Origin: WVWW01 sp041568335 | GTDB taxonomy: Bacteria; Acidobacteriota; Polarisedimenticolia; Polarisedimenticolales; Polarisedimenticolaceae | Length of the DNA stretch: 47,208 nucleotides | Assembly: GCA_041568335.1 (NCBI GenBank) | Contig: JBFFZZ010000001.1 | Span: 1-47,208 of the forward strand | Direction: 5' to 3' | In this document: piece after piece, positions 1 to 8,515 of the stretch | Layout of the letters: each line of letters opens with the position of its first letter | Numbering within the stretch: the first letter of the stretch is position 1 | Program-made: the position numbers and the translations under genes | The notes under the pieces: model-generated | The model's input: only the letters and a program-made list of their open reading frames with translations | Told to the model about the DNA's origin: nothing | The model's database searches: none

Positions 1-1294
1 CCGGTGGCGGGCTCGCATCGCCGAAGTCGTCCCCATCGACGTCTCTCATGCAGGCGGCGGGGTTGTTGTTCGGAGCCGCGCCGGGGAAGGTGGCGGCCGA
101 GCCGTCGTCACAATCGGTGTTGTCGCGCACGTGGTCGACCGGTTGCGGACACGAGGCGATGGAGACGTTCGGATCGCCGAACCCGTCGCCATCGGTGTCG
201 GCGTACCACAGCGTCCCCGGGTTGATCTCGATATCCGCGTCGTTGCAGTCGGTGTCAATACAGCTGTTGCCCGCGCCGCCAGGATCACCGTAGCCGTCCC
301 CGTCCGCATCCAGGCAACTGTCGTTGCAATCGATGAGCGCGTCGATATCGACATCGGTATCGCAATCGATGTTGCAAGTCGCGAGCCCGTCGTTGCAATC
401 GGTGTCGACGCATGTGTTGCCCGCGCCTCCGGCGCTACCGTACCCGTCCTCATCGATGTCGATACAGGTGTCGTTGCAGTCCAGCAGGGAGTCGCTGTCG
501 ACATCGGTTACGCAATCCGTCGTGCAGCTTCCGATCGTGTCATCGCAGTCCGAGGCGGTACAGGTGTTTCCGGCGCCCCCCGGCGAACCGAAGCCATCCC
601 CATCGCCGTCAATGCAGGTGTCCAGGCAGTCGATGATCGTGTCGGTGTCGAGATCGGAGACACAGTCGGCGTTGCACGTCGCGATCGCGTCGTCACAATC
701 GGTCGCCGTGCACGTATTGCCGGCGCCGCCCGGCTCGCCGTAGTTGTCGCCGTCGGCGTCGAGACAGCCGTCGGCACAGTCGATCACCGAATCCGCATCG
801 GTGTCCGTGGTGCAGTCGGTCGTGCAGCTTCCGATCGAGTCGTCACAGTCGGTCGCGGTGCACGTGTCTCCGGCGCCGCCGGCGACGCCGTAATTGTCGC
901 CATCCGCGTCGAGACAGGTGTCCTCGCAATCCTGGGTCGCATCCGCGTCCAGGTCGACCCCGCAATCCAGGAAGCAAGTGGCGATCGTGTCGTCACAGTC
1001 GGGCGCCGTGCAGCTGTTTCCGGCCCCGCCGGCGAGCCCGTAGCCGTCGCCGTCCGCATCGACGCAGGTGTCGAGGCAATCGATGATGGTGTCGGCATCC
1101 AGGTCGGCGACGCAGTCGATGGCGCAGGTCGGCAGCGAGTCGTCACAGTCCGTCGTGAGGCACGTGTTGCCGCCGCCCCCGGCGTTGCCGTAGCCGTCGC
1201 CATCGACATCGATGCAGGTATCGTCGCAGTCCTCGAGGCCGTCGGAGTCGACATCGGTGAGGCAGTCGGTCGTGCAACCCGCGGCGTTGTCGTT
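1..1294 (-). CDS. In-frame continuation of the phosphoesterase repeat tail beyond the TGA; runs off the window
   Basis: After TGA 1295-1297 the same reading frame stays open for 431 codons to the window edge and encodes more of the same Cys- and Asp-rich repeat. It has no start codon or signal peptide of its own and no ribosome-binding site, so it is read here as the C-terminal part of the preceding protein rather than a separate gene. Most of it is a 50-residue repeat of the form DTCxDxDGDGYGxxGGAGN followed by TCxxTDCDD. Close to the left edge (about 60-240) the pattern changes to one resembling the MopE-type putative metal-binding motif (WYADTDGDGFGDP, then TDCDDGSAATFPGA). The TGA sits where all the other units have Cys. 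It may be a real nonsense mutation or a base-call error; either way the open frame behind it has not decayed. Confidence 0.6.
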
Positions 1295-1370
1295 TCAATC
1301 GGACGCGACACAGGTGTCGCCAGCCGCCCCCGCGACGCCGTAGCCGTCGCGGTCGACGTCCTCGCAGGTG
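171..1370 (-). repeat. Tandem array of eight 150-bp (50-residue) Cys/Asp-rich coding repeats
   Basis: The segment around the conserved Asn/Asp-Ser/Thr-Cys codons recurs on the plus strand at 261, 411, 561, 711, 861, 1011, 1161 and 1311, exactly 150 bases apart every time. Each unit codes for 50 residues on the minus strand with six cysteines and several DxDxD calcium-loop-like stretches (DADGDGYG). Units differ by many substitutions but by no indel, so length is constrained while sequence drifts. The unit nearest the enzyme contains the in-frame TGA. The last unit, near 171-320, diverges into a MopE-like motif. Confidence 0.85.
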
Positions 1371-4300
1371 TCGCAGACGTCGCCGACACCGTCACCGTCA
1401 CCGTCGAGCTGGCCGGCGTTGGGATCGATCGGGCAGTTGTCGACGTCACCGCAGTGACCGTCGCCGTCGAGATCGTCGTTCGGGTCGTTGGGGCATGGGT
1501 CGCACGCATCGCCGTTGGCGTCGCCGTCGGCGTTCAGCTGGTCCTGATTGGGCGTTCCGGGACAGTTGTCGAACGCGTCGGGCACACCATCCCCGTCGCC
1601 GTCGTTGCCTTCGCAGGCGTCGCCGGTTCCGTTCATGTCGGTATCGGCCTGATCCGGGTTGCTGACCGCGATGCAGTTGTCGCAGACGTCGCCGACGAAG
1701 TCCTTGTCGAGGTCGGCGCACTCCGTGCTCGCCATCGTCGGGCACATGTCGATCAGATCGGGGATCCCGTCGAAATCGGTGTCGGAGTTACCGGGCACGC
1801 ACGGCGTGGGAGGAATCCGCGGCAAGCCTCCGGTGCCGGTTGAAAGGTTGGTCGTCCCGCAGCCGTTCACTCCACCGGCCAGGTAGAAATAGGCGCGGCC
1901 GCTCAGGGGAAGGTCGGAATCGATGCTCTGCCCCGCCGTGTTCTCGGTATCGAAGCAGAGCAACGTGTCCAGCAGCGGCGAGCCGGCGCCGATCTCACCG
2001 CGGTAGACGTTGGCCGTCGACGCTTGACCCAGAGGCCATTCCAAAACGGCGTCCGCCACGAGACCCTTGTCCGCCGTCAGGACCGGCGGGGAGATCGGAT
2101 GCGCGACCCCACATACCAGCGGCTCGCAGTCCGTCCCATCCTCGACACCATCGTTGTCATCGTCCACGTCGCACGCATCGCCGTCGCCGTCACCGTCGTT
2201 GTCTTCCTGGAGCGGGTTCGCGACGAGCGGGCAGTTGTCGTCCTGATCGAAGACACCGTCTTCGTCGGTATCGGCGAGGGCATCGCATGCATCCCCTATG
2301 CCGTCGCCATCGGTGTCCGTCTGATCCAGGTTGGGGATATCGGGACAGTTGTCGACGTTGCCGCAGATCGTGTCCCCGTCGATGTCGTTGGCGGGGTCCA
2401 GCGGGCACGCGTCGCAGGCGTCTCCCAGCGTGTCGAGATCGACGTCACTCTGCTCGAAGTTCGGCGTGGTCGGACAGTTGTCGACGTCCCCGCAGGCTCC
2501 GTCGGTATCGACGTCGTTCAATGGATCGAACGGGCAGAGGTCACAGATGTCGCCCTCGAGGTCTCCATCGGCGTTTTCCTGAAGCGGGTTGACACGCTTA
2601 AAGCAGTTGTCGCAGTGGTTGCCGAGCCCGTCGCCATCATTGTCGACCTGGCTGTTGTTGTTAATCGTGGGGCAGTTGTCGCAGGCGTCCCCGTAAGAGT
2701 CCGTATCGCTGTTGACCTGCATCGGGTTCGGGATCAGGTCGCAGTTGTCGTCGCTTTCGCAAACCCCGTCTCCGTCCTCATCGTTTTCGGGGTCCCCGGG
2801 ACACGGGTCACAGACGGACCCGATGCCGTCCTGATCGGGGTCCTGTTGATTCGAGTTCGCGATCGTCGGGCAGTTGTCGACGTCGCCGCAATCGCCGTCT
2901 CCGTCGATGTCGTTGTCGGGGTCGTTCGGACAGCTGTCGCAGGCGTCGCCCAGACCATCCGAATCGGTGTCCGTCTGGGCCGGATTCGGGGTGTTATCGC
3001 AGTTGTCGTCGATGTCGCAGACACCGTCGCCGTCGCTGTCGCCGTCGCAGAAGTCCTTGTACATCGTGAAGTAGTCCCGGACCGTGCCCGTGCTGTCCAG
3101 GAACGTCACATCCAGTCGGTTGGCGTCGACATCGAGGATCACCGACCCGAGCGTGTTCGTGGAGAAATACATGACCGGGTGGTTCAGCGGACCGCCGCTG
3201 AGCTTCCCGGCATTGCCGGCGACGGTATGGACGATCCCGGTGCGCGGATCCGGGCCTAGGATGTCCTTCATGTAGGCACCGGTTCCGTCCAGTTTGCCGT
3301 CGCCGGGATCGAGCATCATGGACGACATGAACGTGCTCGAATGCCCGTAGTGGCCATCGATCAGGAAAGAGCGCTCGTAGCTGTGGCTGTGGCCGGTAAA
3401 CGTGAGGTCGACGCCGCGGTCGTCCAGGATCGGAACCGCGTTCTGGCGCATGTCGACCAGTCTTCCCTCGGTGTCCGAATCGTGGCTGCCCTTGCTGTAG
3501 GGCGGGTGGTGCCAGAAACAGACGATCCAATCCTGCGTCGTGTTGGCCAGGTCGAGATCGAGCCACGACATCATCAACCCGCCCGGCGAACGGTCAGTCT
3601 CGTGCGAATCCAGCACGCAGAAGTGGATGTTGCCGTAGTCGAACGAGTAGTACGCCTCCGTACCCGAGGCCACTCCACCGGCCTCGGCCCCCGTCGGAAG
3701 GGAGAAGATGTCGTAGTAGGCCCCCGATTGAGTCGAGGATTGCGCGGTGACCCCGTCGTGGTTTCCGAGCGTGGGCCAGAGCACCGTCTTGTTCAGGATG
3801 TCGGGGTAGATATCGAAGAGCTTGTTCTGGTACTCGAGGTCGGTTCCGGAGTCGTACGCGTTGTCGCCGAGCATCAGCCAAAGGTCCGGCGGGACACCCC
3901 CGGTATACGTGGTGAAGGCGTTGCGGACCGCGATCGCGTTGGCATCCCCGGTGCCCGAATCCCCGATGATCCAGACGCGCGTCGGTTTGGACACTCCGGT
4001 GAGTGGCGCGGTGACGAAGCGGTGGTCCGCGTCCCCGCCGGCCAGCCGCAACGAAGTCGTTCCGACCGCGTAGTAGTAGGTCGTGTCGTCGTTCAGGAAG
4101 GGGACGGTGACGATGTGCTCGGTGGTGAGTGTCGGGTCGGTGACCGCCGGCGCGAGGCTCGCCGGGGAGGCGCCGATCTCGACGACGCTGTCGGCCGGAA
4201 TGCTCGTCCTCCAGCGGACGACGACGCTGTCCGACGTCCCCATCTGGAGGTAGGGTCCCCGGGTGATCGTGAGCTCTTTGTTGATCGTCAGGTTGGGGAC

Positions 4301-4894
4301 GAGAACCAGGTCACTGGAGATCGATGCGGTGTTCCAGACACCGATGGCGAGAACGTTCGTCCCGTTCTGGAGCGCGGGGATGCCGGGACCGGAAACATCC
4401 AGGAAGTCGTACGTCGGGATCGGGCCGTTGCTCGATTCGTGATCCGAGGCGGGAGTGTCCCAGGCGACGGCTCCACCGGGCATGGAGGCCGATCGAAAGA
4501 CCTCGACTCCGTTGATCCACGCGACGTAACCGTCGTCGTAATCGGCGCCGAGGAAGAGGTTGTCGACGGTGCTCACATCCGCGACGTTGAAGGTGGTGCG
4601 CGTGAAGACGGAGAGGCTCCCCGTGGGCACCGCCGTCGAGATCAGATTCTGCGCGCCGGTCTGACCTTCATAACCGACGCCGTAGTTGCCGAGCTGCCAG
4701 GAAGAGTCATCGAAACCCGGCGTCGTCCAGGCCATCCCGATGCCGGGATCGGACGAGTTCGCGAGGTAGGTGCAGCCGGAACCGCCCTGGACGACGACCG
4801 TCTCCTGGGCCGGGGTGGGCGTCGTCGCGATGCTCAAGACCGCCACGGCGGCGAGCGCCGTCAAGAAACAACGACCCTGCAAGGAGTCGGCCAC
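1295..4894 (-). CDS. Secreted purple-acid-phosphatase-like metallophosphoesterase with TSP3 calcium-repeat tail
   Basis: A predicted secreted phosphoesterase. From the chosen start there is a signal peptide (hydrophobic run ending near TPAQ, about residue 30), a lectin-like beta domain to about 205, a fibronectin-III-like segment from about 210 (TRGPYLQMG), then the dimetal phosphoesterase domain at about 305-615. The metal-ligand motifs GDSGTGD, GDNAY, GNHDG, HHPP and GHSHSYER are all present in the order expected for purple acid phosphatases. The rest is acidic thrombospondin type 3 repeats (DxDxDGxGDxCDxCP pattern) in two blocks split by a beta-rich linker at about 1790-2100. The open frame extends to TTG 4909, but GTG 4894 is preferred because GGGGAGG lies six bases upstream. 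The frame stops at TGA 1295-1297, and the same repeat protein continues in the same frame beyond it to the window edge. The enzyme class is secure; its substrate is unknown. Confidence 0.85.
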   Translation of the reverse strand: MADSLQGRCFLTALAAVAVLSIATTPTPAQETVVVQGGSGCTYLANSSDPGIGMAWTTPGFDDSSWQLGNYGVGYEGQTGAQNLISTAVPTGSLSVFTRTTFNVADVSTVDNLFLGADYDDGYVAWINGVEVFRSASMPGGAVAWDTPASDHESSNGPIPTYDFLDVSGPGIPALQNGTNVLAIGVWNTASISSDLVLVPNLTINKELTITRGPYLQMGTSDSVVVRWRTSIPADSVVEIGASPASLAPAVTDPTLTTEHIVTVPFLNDDTTYYYAVGTTSLRLAGGDADHRFVTAPLTGVSKPTRVWIIGDSGTGDANAIAVRNAFTTYTGGVPPDLWLMLGDNAYDSGTDLEYQNKLFDIYPDILNKTVLWPTLGNHDGVTAQSSTQSGAYYDIFSLPTGAEAGGVASGTEAYYSFDYGNIHFCVLDSHETDRSPGGLMMSWLDLDLANTTQDWIVCFWHHPPYSKGSHDSDTEGRLVDMRQNAVPILDDRGVDLTFTGHSHSYERSFLIDGHYGHSSTFMSSMMLDPGDGKLDGTGAYMKDILGPDPRTGIVHTVAGNAGKLSGGPLNHPVMYFSTNTLGSVILDVDANRLDVTFLDSTGTVRDYFTMYKDFCDGDSDGDGVCDIDDNCDNTPNPAQTDTDSDGLGDACDSCPNDPDNDIDGDGDCGDVDNCPTIANSNQQDPDQDGIGSVCDPCPGDPENDEDGDGVCESDDNCDLIPNPMQVNSDTDSYGDACDNCPTINNNSQVDNDGDGLGNHCDNCFKRVNPLQENADGDLEGDICDLCPFDPLNDVDTDGACGDVDNCPTTPNFEQSDVDLDTLGDACDACPLDPANDIDGDTICGNVDNCPDIPNLDQTDTDGDGIGDACDALADTDEDGVFDQDDNCPLVANPLQEDNDGDGDGDACDVDDDNDGVEDGTDCEPLVCGVAHPISPPVLTADKGLVADAVLEWPLGQASTANVYRGEIGAGSPLLDTLLCFDTENTAGQSIDSDLPLSGRAYFYLAGGVNGCGTTNLSTGTGGLPRIPPTPCVPGNSDTDFDGIPDLIDMCPTMASTECADLDKDFVGDVCDNCIAVSNPDQADTDMNGTGDACEGNDGDGDGVPDAFDNCPGTPNQDQLNADGDANGDACDPCPNDPNDDLDGDGHCGDVDNCPIDPNAGQLDGDGDGVGDVCDTCEDVDRDGYGVAGAAGDTCVASD

Positions 4895-5056
4895 TCCCGG
4901 CCTCCCCAAAGGAAGCGTCGATGTCGATCCGTGGCGCGCGGTGTGACCGCGCCGGAACTGGCCCCAAATCGGACGTCGTCGAACCCGTACCTGGCCAAAC
5001 GGGCGGATCGCGCCTCCCCGGGCCAGGCGGGATCCGGATCCGCTCTTATCCGTCTT

Positions 5057-5065
5057 TACATACCA
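5057..5065 (-). promoter_or_regulatory. Candidate extended -10 promoter for the phosphoesterase gene
   Basis: On the minus strand TGGTATGTA matches an extended -10 box (TGN plus a TATAAT-like hexamer) and lies about 165 bases before the preferred GTG start. No convincing -35 is visible. It is the only promoter-like signal I see in the 4895-5193 gap, which otherwise holds nothing recognisable. Confidence 0.2.
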
Positions 5066-5193
5066 TTAAGCGCGCCCAAAAAGAACCGCCTTGTCTTCAG
5101 ATCGGGTGGGGGCAAGCAGAATCGCCTCGAAAACGACCCGTTGTCGACCGTCCGGGTCCGGGCCGTTGTGGTATCGTCCCGTTTTTCGCCTGC

Positions 5194-5270
5194 AGGGGAG
5201 TAGCTCAATTAGGCAGAGCGCCGGTCTCCAAAACCGAAGGTTGCAGGTTCGATTCCTGTCTCCCCTGCCA
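5194..5270 (+). tRNA. trpT: tRNA-Trp (anticodon CCA)
   Basis: A 77-base cloverleaf with an encoded CCA end. The acceptor stem AGGGGAG pairs with CTCCCCT, the discriminator base is G, the D arm is GCTC/GAGC with a loop containing GG, and the anticodon loop is CTCCAAA with anticodon CCA at 5228-5230. The T arm is GCAGG/CCTGT with loop TTCGATT. The first anticodon-stem pair (27-43) is C-A and would be unpaired; the rest of the stem pairs normally. It stands alone between two minus-strand genes, not next to secE-nusG. Confidence 0.97.
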
Positions 5271-5277
5271 ATTCGCA

Positions 5278-7191
5278 CTACTTCCGTCTCAGTTCCTCGA
5301 CACGTTGCCGCGCCACGGCGGCACCGTGGGAGTCACCGATCTCGCGCAGCACGTTCGCGTTGAACTCCCACACGTCGACGCCGTCGGGATCGAGCCGCGC
5401 GGCGGCGCGGGCGAGCTCCGCCGCCTCCTGCATCCGTCCGGTCGCCGCGAGGGACATGCCGACGTTCACGTGGTAGGTGACGTTCCACGGCTCCAGGTCC
5501 AGCGCGCGCCGGTAAAGCTCAAGCGCACCCGTGGCATCGCCCGATCCGAACAGGACGCGGCCGCGCTCCGCCAGCGCCATCGCGGTGTCCGGAGCACCGG
5601 CCAGGAGCCGGTCGAACATCTCCAACGCCTTGGCGTCGTCCTTCTTGGCATAGTGGTACTGGCCCAACGCGAACAGCGCGTCGCGGTGTCCGGGGTCGTG
5701 GCTCAACACGGCCTCGAACTGTTCGGTGGATTCGGCGAAACGTCGCTCGGTCAGCAGCAGTTTGCCGTAGTAGTAACGCGAGTCCGCGGTGTCGTAGCCC
5801 CGCTCGATCGCGTCGGCGTAGAGCCGCAGCGCCTCGGCGTTCATCCCCGGCCGCTCACGGAGCGGAGCTGAATCGGTCATCTGCGTCAGCGCCCGGGCCC
5901 GGTAGTACGCCTGCTGCCCGCTCGGCAGCGTCGCGTAGCGCTCGGGGAAGATCGGCTCGATCTCGACGTTCTCCCGATGGTCCGGGTGCTCGATCGCGAT
6001 GTCCTTCCGGACCCAGTGATCGGTGAACTCGGTGAAGCGCTGGTCGTCGGGCTCGGCCCGTCGCATGTGGCACGACACGCAGTCGTTTCCCGCGGATTCA
6101 CGGGCCCCGTGGGTCTCGCCGCAGTCCTCGAGCTCGTGGCAGGTCAGGCAGGCGCGCGTGACGTGGTCCTCGGGTTGCTCGACGACGGGGACGTGCGGGT
6201 CGTGGCAGGTGAGGCACTCGAGCTTCCCGCCGGACTCGGTGTAGCAGGCGCTGAGGATCATGCGGTCCGCCTGGGACGACAGGCCGAAGTCGAATTCCGT
6301 CTGCACGGCGAATCGGAACGGGACGAAGATCGCCGAGATCGGCTCGCCGGGGCGGAACGAGGTCATTTCCCGGTCGTGGCGGATGATCCGCTCGGTCTGA
6401 TTGGCGTCCCCGAGGTGGCACTGGAAGCAGACCTCCCGGCGCTCGGCCGCCGGGAGCAAGGCCGGGTTGACGATCGTCGGATCCTGTCCCTTGCCCAGGC
6501 CCTCTCCCGAGCTCCAGCGCGCGACGTGCGCCTCGCCCGGTCCGTGGCAGCGCTCGCAACCGATCCCGTGCGGGTAGGGTTGCTCGAAGATGTTCCGCCG
6601 GCCCTCGACCGCTCGCATCACGCCGTTGTGGCAGAACATGCAGCTCTGGGTCGTTTCGCGCGTGAAGTGCTCGTTGGCCAGCTCGTAACCGGGGCACAGC
6701 GCCCAACGATCTCCCTGCGGGTACCAGCAGGCGGGCGCCTGGAACAGCTTGCCCTCGCGTTCGATCAGGTAGGCGCGGTTGTGGTTGTTGGAGCCGACGA
6801 CCCAGATCAGCTCGTGCTCCTCCATGGCGAGCGGCTGCCCCGATCCGTCCGCGACGTATTCCTGCATGAAGTAGCGGTCGTCGCGCTCGAACATCCGGTA
6901 GGTCATGCCGCCCTCGGTGAACTCGGGTGAGCCGTCGAACTCACCCACCGTCGTTTCGGCGTTCAGGGGGCGGAAGGAGCGGCCCATCCCGGTGCGCGCA
7001 TAGCTGTTGTAGATCGCCAGATGACAGTCCCGGCAGGCTTCGCGGCCGACGTAGGCGACCGCGGGATCGTGGTTGACGAACGCGGGCGCGTCCGCCGGGA
7101 TCGCGTCGACCGCCGGGTCCTGCGGCGGCGAGCCGGCGCAACCGGCGAGGATCAGGACGCTCGAGAGGGCGATCGGAACGAGTTTCTTCAC
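5278..7191 (-). CDS. Heptaheme c-type cytochrome lipoprotein with C-terminal TPR domain
   Basis: From GTG 7191 the protein begins with a lipoprotein signal (MKKLVPIALSSVLILAGC; lipobox LAGC), so it is probably exported and lipid-anchored. The open frame extends further upstream to 7326, but those residues do not look like coding sequence. Seven CxxCH heme motifs follow: CRDCH, CMFCH, CERCH, CFQCH, CLTCH, CLTCH and CVSCH. Extra histidines near them could be distal ligands. The last third is tetratricopeptide repeats (YDTADSRYYYGKLLL, then PGHRDALFALGQYHYAKK), suggesting that it docks to a partner. No oxidoreductase partner is adjacent; tRNA-Trp and a thiolase gene flank it. It could be a periplasmic electron carrier or a multiheme reductase; the substrate cannot be told from the sequence. 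Confidence 0.85.
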   Translation of the reverse strand: MKKLVPIALSSVLILAGCAGSPPQDPAVDAIPADAPAFVNHDPAVAYVGREACRDCHLAIYNSYARTGMGRSFRPLNAETTVGEFDGSPEFTEGGMTYRMFERDDRYFMQEYVADGSGQPLAMEEHELIWVVGSNNHNRAYLIEREGKLFQAPACWYPQGDRWALCPGYELANEHFTRETTQSCMFCHNGVMRAVEGRRNIFEQPYPHGIGCERCHGPGEAHVARWSSGEGLGKGQDPTIVNPALLPAAERREVCFQCHLGDANQTERIIRHDREMTSFRPGEPISAIFVPFRFAVQTEFDFGLSSQADRMILSACYTESGGKLECLTCHDPHVPVVEQPEDHVTRACLTCHELEDCGETHGARESAGNDCVSCHMRRAEPDDQRFTEFTDHWVRKDIAIEHPDHRENVEIEPIFPERYATLPSGQQAYYRARALTQMTDSAPLRERPGMNAEALRLYADAIERGYDTADSRYYYGKLLLTERRFAESTEQFEAVLSHDPGHRDALFALGQYHYAKKDDAKALEMFDRLLAGAPDTAMALAERGRVLFGSGDATGALELYRRALDLEPWNVTYHVNVGMSLAATGRMQEAAELARAAARLDPDGVDVWEFNANVLREIGDSHGAAVARQRVEELRRK

Positions 7192-7309
7192 CCGGGAAAT
7201 ATACCGCGCCCCAAGGCGGTCTGGCCTGGACGGACGGCGGCCCCGGGCCGGCCCGGCTGCTAAACTGACGGCATCCTTCGTTCCCGAAAATCCACTGGAG
7301 CTCAGCCCG

Positions 7310-8512
7310 ATGCGTTTTGAAAACACCTACATCCCGTACGGAGCTTACTGGTCCACGCCGTTCTGCAAGTGGCAGGGCAGCCTGTCGACGATCAACGCCC
7401 TGCACGTCGCCGCGCAGGCCGCACGCAAGGCGTTTGCCGAGCGTGACCTGGCGCCCGACACGTTCGACGCGATCGTGCTCGGCATGACGGTGCCGCAAAA
7501 GAGCACGCTCTACGGTGGGCCGTGGCTCGCCGCCTTGATCGGCGCGGAAGGCATCACCGGCACGATGGTCTCGCAGGCGTGCGCGACCGGCGCGCGCGCG
7601 TTGGCCAGCGCGGCGGCCGAGATCGAGACCTCCGGGGATCACACCGTCCTCGCCGTCACGGCCGATCGTTGCAGCAACGGTCCCCACATCTACTACCCCA
7701 ATCCGGCGGGGCCGGGCGGCACCGGGGAAAAAGAAGACGTCGTGATGGACAGCTTCGGCAACGACCCGTGGGCCCGCAACTCGATGTTGCAGACCGCGGA
7801 GAACGTCGCCGCGGAGTCCGGGATCACGCGCGAGGAGCAGGACTCGCTCACCTTGCGCCGCTACGAGCAATACCAAGATGCGCTCGCCGACGGCCGCGCG
7901 TTCCAGAAGCGCTACATGCTCACCCCGTTCGAGGTCAAGGACGCGCGCGGCAAGAGGACTCTCGCCAACGTCGACACGGACGAGGGCGTCTTCGAGACAA
8001 CGGCGGAGGGTCTGGCCAAGCTGCGTCCCGTCATGCCGGACGGCACGGTGACCTTTGGCTCGCAGACCCACCCGGCCGACGGCAACTGCGGCGTCGTGTT
8101 GACGACGCGCGACAAGGCCAGGTCCCTTTCGCGTGGCGGCGATCTCGAGGTGCAGCTGCTTTCTTACGGCCAGGGTCGCGCGAGCAAGGGCTACATGGCC
8201 AAGGCGACGGTGCCTGCCGCGCGGGCCGCGCTCGATGCCGCCGGGTTGAAGGTCGGCGACATGAAAGCGATCAAGACCCACAACCCGTTTGCGGTCAACG
8301 ACCTGTACCTCGCGAAGGAGATCGGCATCGACGCCGACGGGTTCAACAACTACGGATCGTCGTTGATCTTCGGCCACCCGCAGGGTCCGACCGGCATGCG
8401 ACTCGTCATCGAGCTGATCGAGGAGCTGGCGCTGGCGGGCGGCGGTCACGGGTTGTTCACCGGCTGCGCCGCGGGCGACACCGCGGGAGCCGTCGTCGTC
8501 AAGGTCGGCTAG
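7310..8512 (+). CDS. Thiolase family protein (acetyl-CoA acetyltransferase-like)
   Basis: A 400-residue thiolase-fold enzyme that would make or cleave 3-ketoacyl-CoA or a related thioester in the cytoplasm. The nucleophilic Cys lies in VSQACATGARAL at about residue 88. The C-terminal half has the family signatures KTHNPFAVND (in place of the usual NEAFA region), GHPQGPTG (the active-site His loop) and a C-terminal GCAAGD in place of the usual CxGxG. ATG 7310 is chosen because the homologous N-terminus starts there and GGAG lies upstream; the frame is open further upstream. It is divergent from the heptaheme gene and convergent with the RskA-like gene (3-base gap). The variant NEAF and CxGxG positions point to a non-classical thiolase subfamily, so substrate assignment is open. 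Confidence 0.85.
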   Translation: MRFENTYIPYGAYWSTPFCKWQGSLSTINALHVAAQAARKAFAERDLAPDTFDAIVLGMTVPQKSTLYGGPWLAALIGAEGITGTMVSQACATGARALASAAAEIETSGDHTVLAVTADRCSNGPHIYYPNPAGPGGTGEKEDVVMDSFGNDPWARNSMLQTAENVAAESGITREEQDSLTLRRYEQYQDALADGRAFQKRYMLTPFEVKDARGKRTLANVDTDEGVFETTAEGLAKLRPVMPDGTVTFGSQTHPADGNCGVVLTTRDKARSLSRGGDLEVQLLSYGQGRASKGYMAKATVPAARAALDAAGLKVGDMKAIKTHNPFAVNDLYLAKEIGIDADGFNNYGSSLIFGHPQGPTGMRLVIELIEELALAGGGHGLFTGCAAGDTAGAVVVKVG

Positions 8513-8515
8513 CGG

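Noticed and set aside
1255..1297. Selenocysteine at TGA 1295-1297
   Set aside because: The TGA is at a Cys position, but this is a structural repeat Cys in a calcium-type module and not a redox site. The following minus-strand bases show only a three-base-pair hairpin, not a bacterial SECIS-like stem-loop.
131..5203. Long plus-strand open frames (about 570, 411 and 620 codons) opposite the phosphoesterase
   Set aside because: They are antisense to a clearly coding frame rich in GAY, GGN and TGY codons, which leaves the complementary frame free of stops. Their translations are low-complexity Val/Ile/Arg text with no domain or signal.
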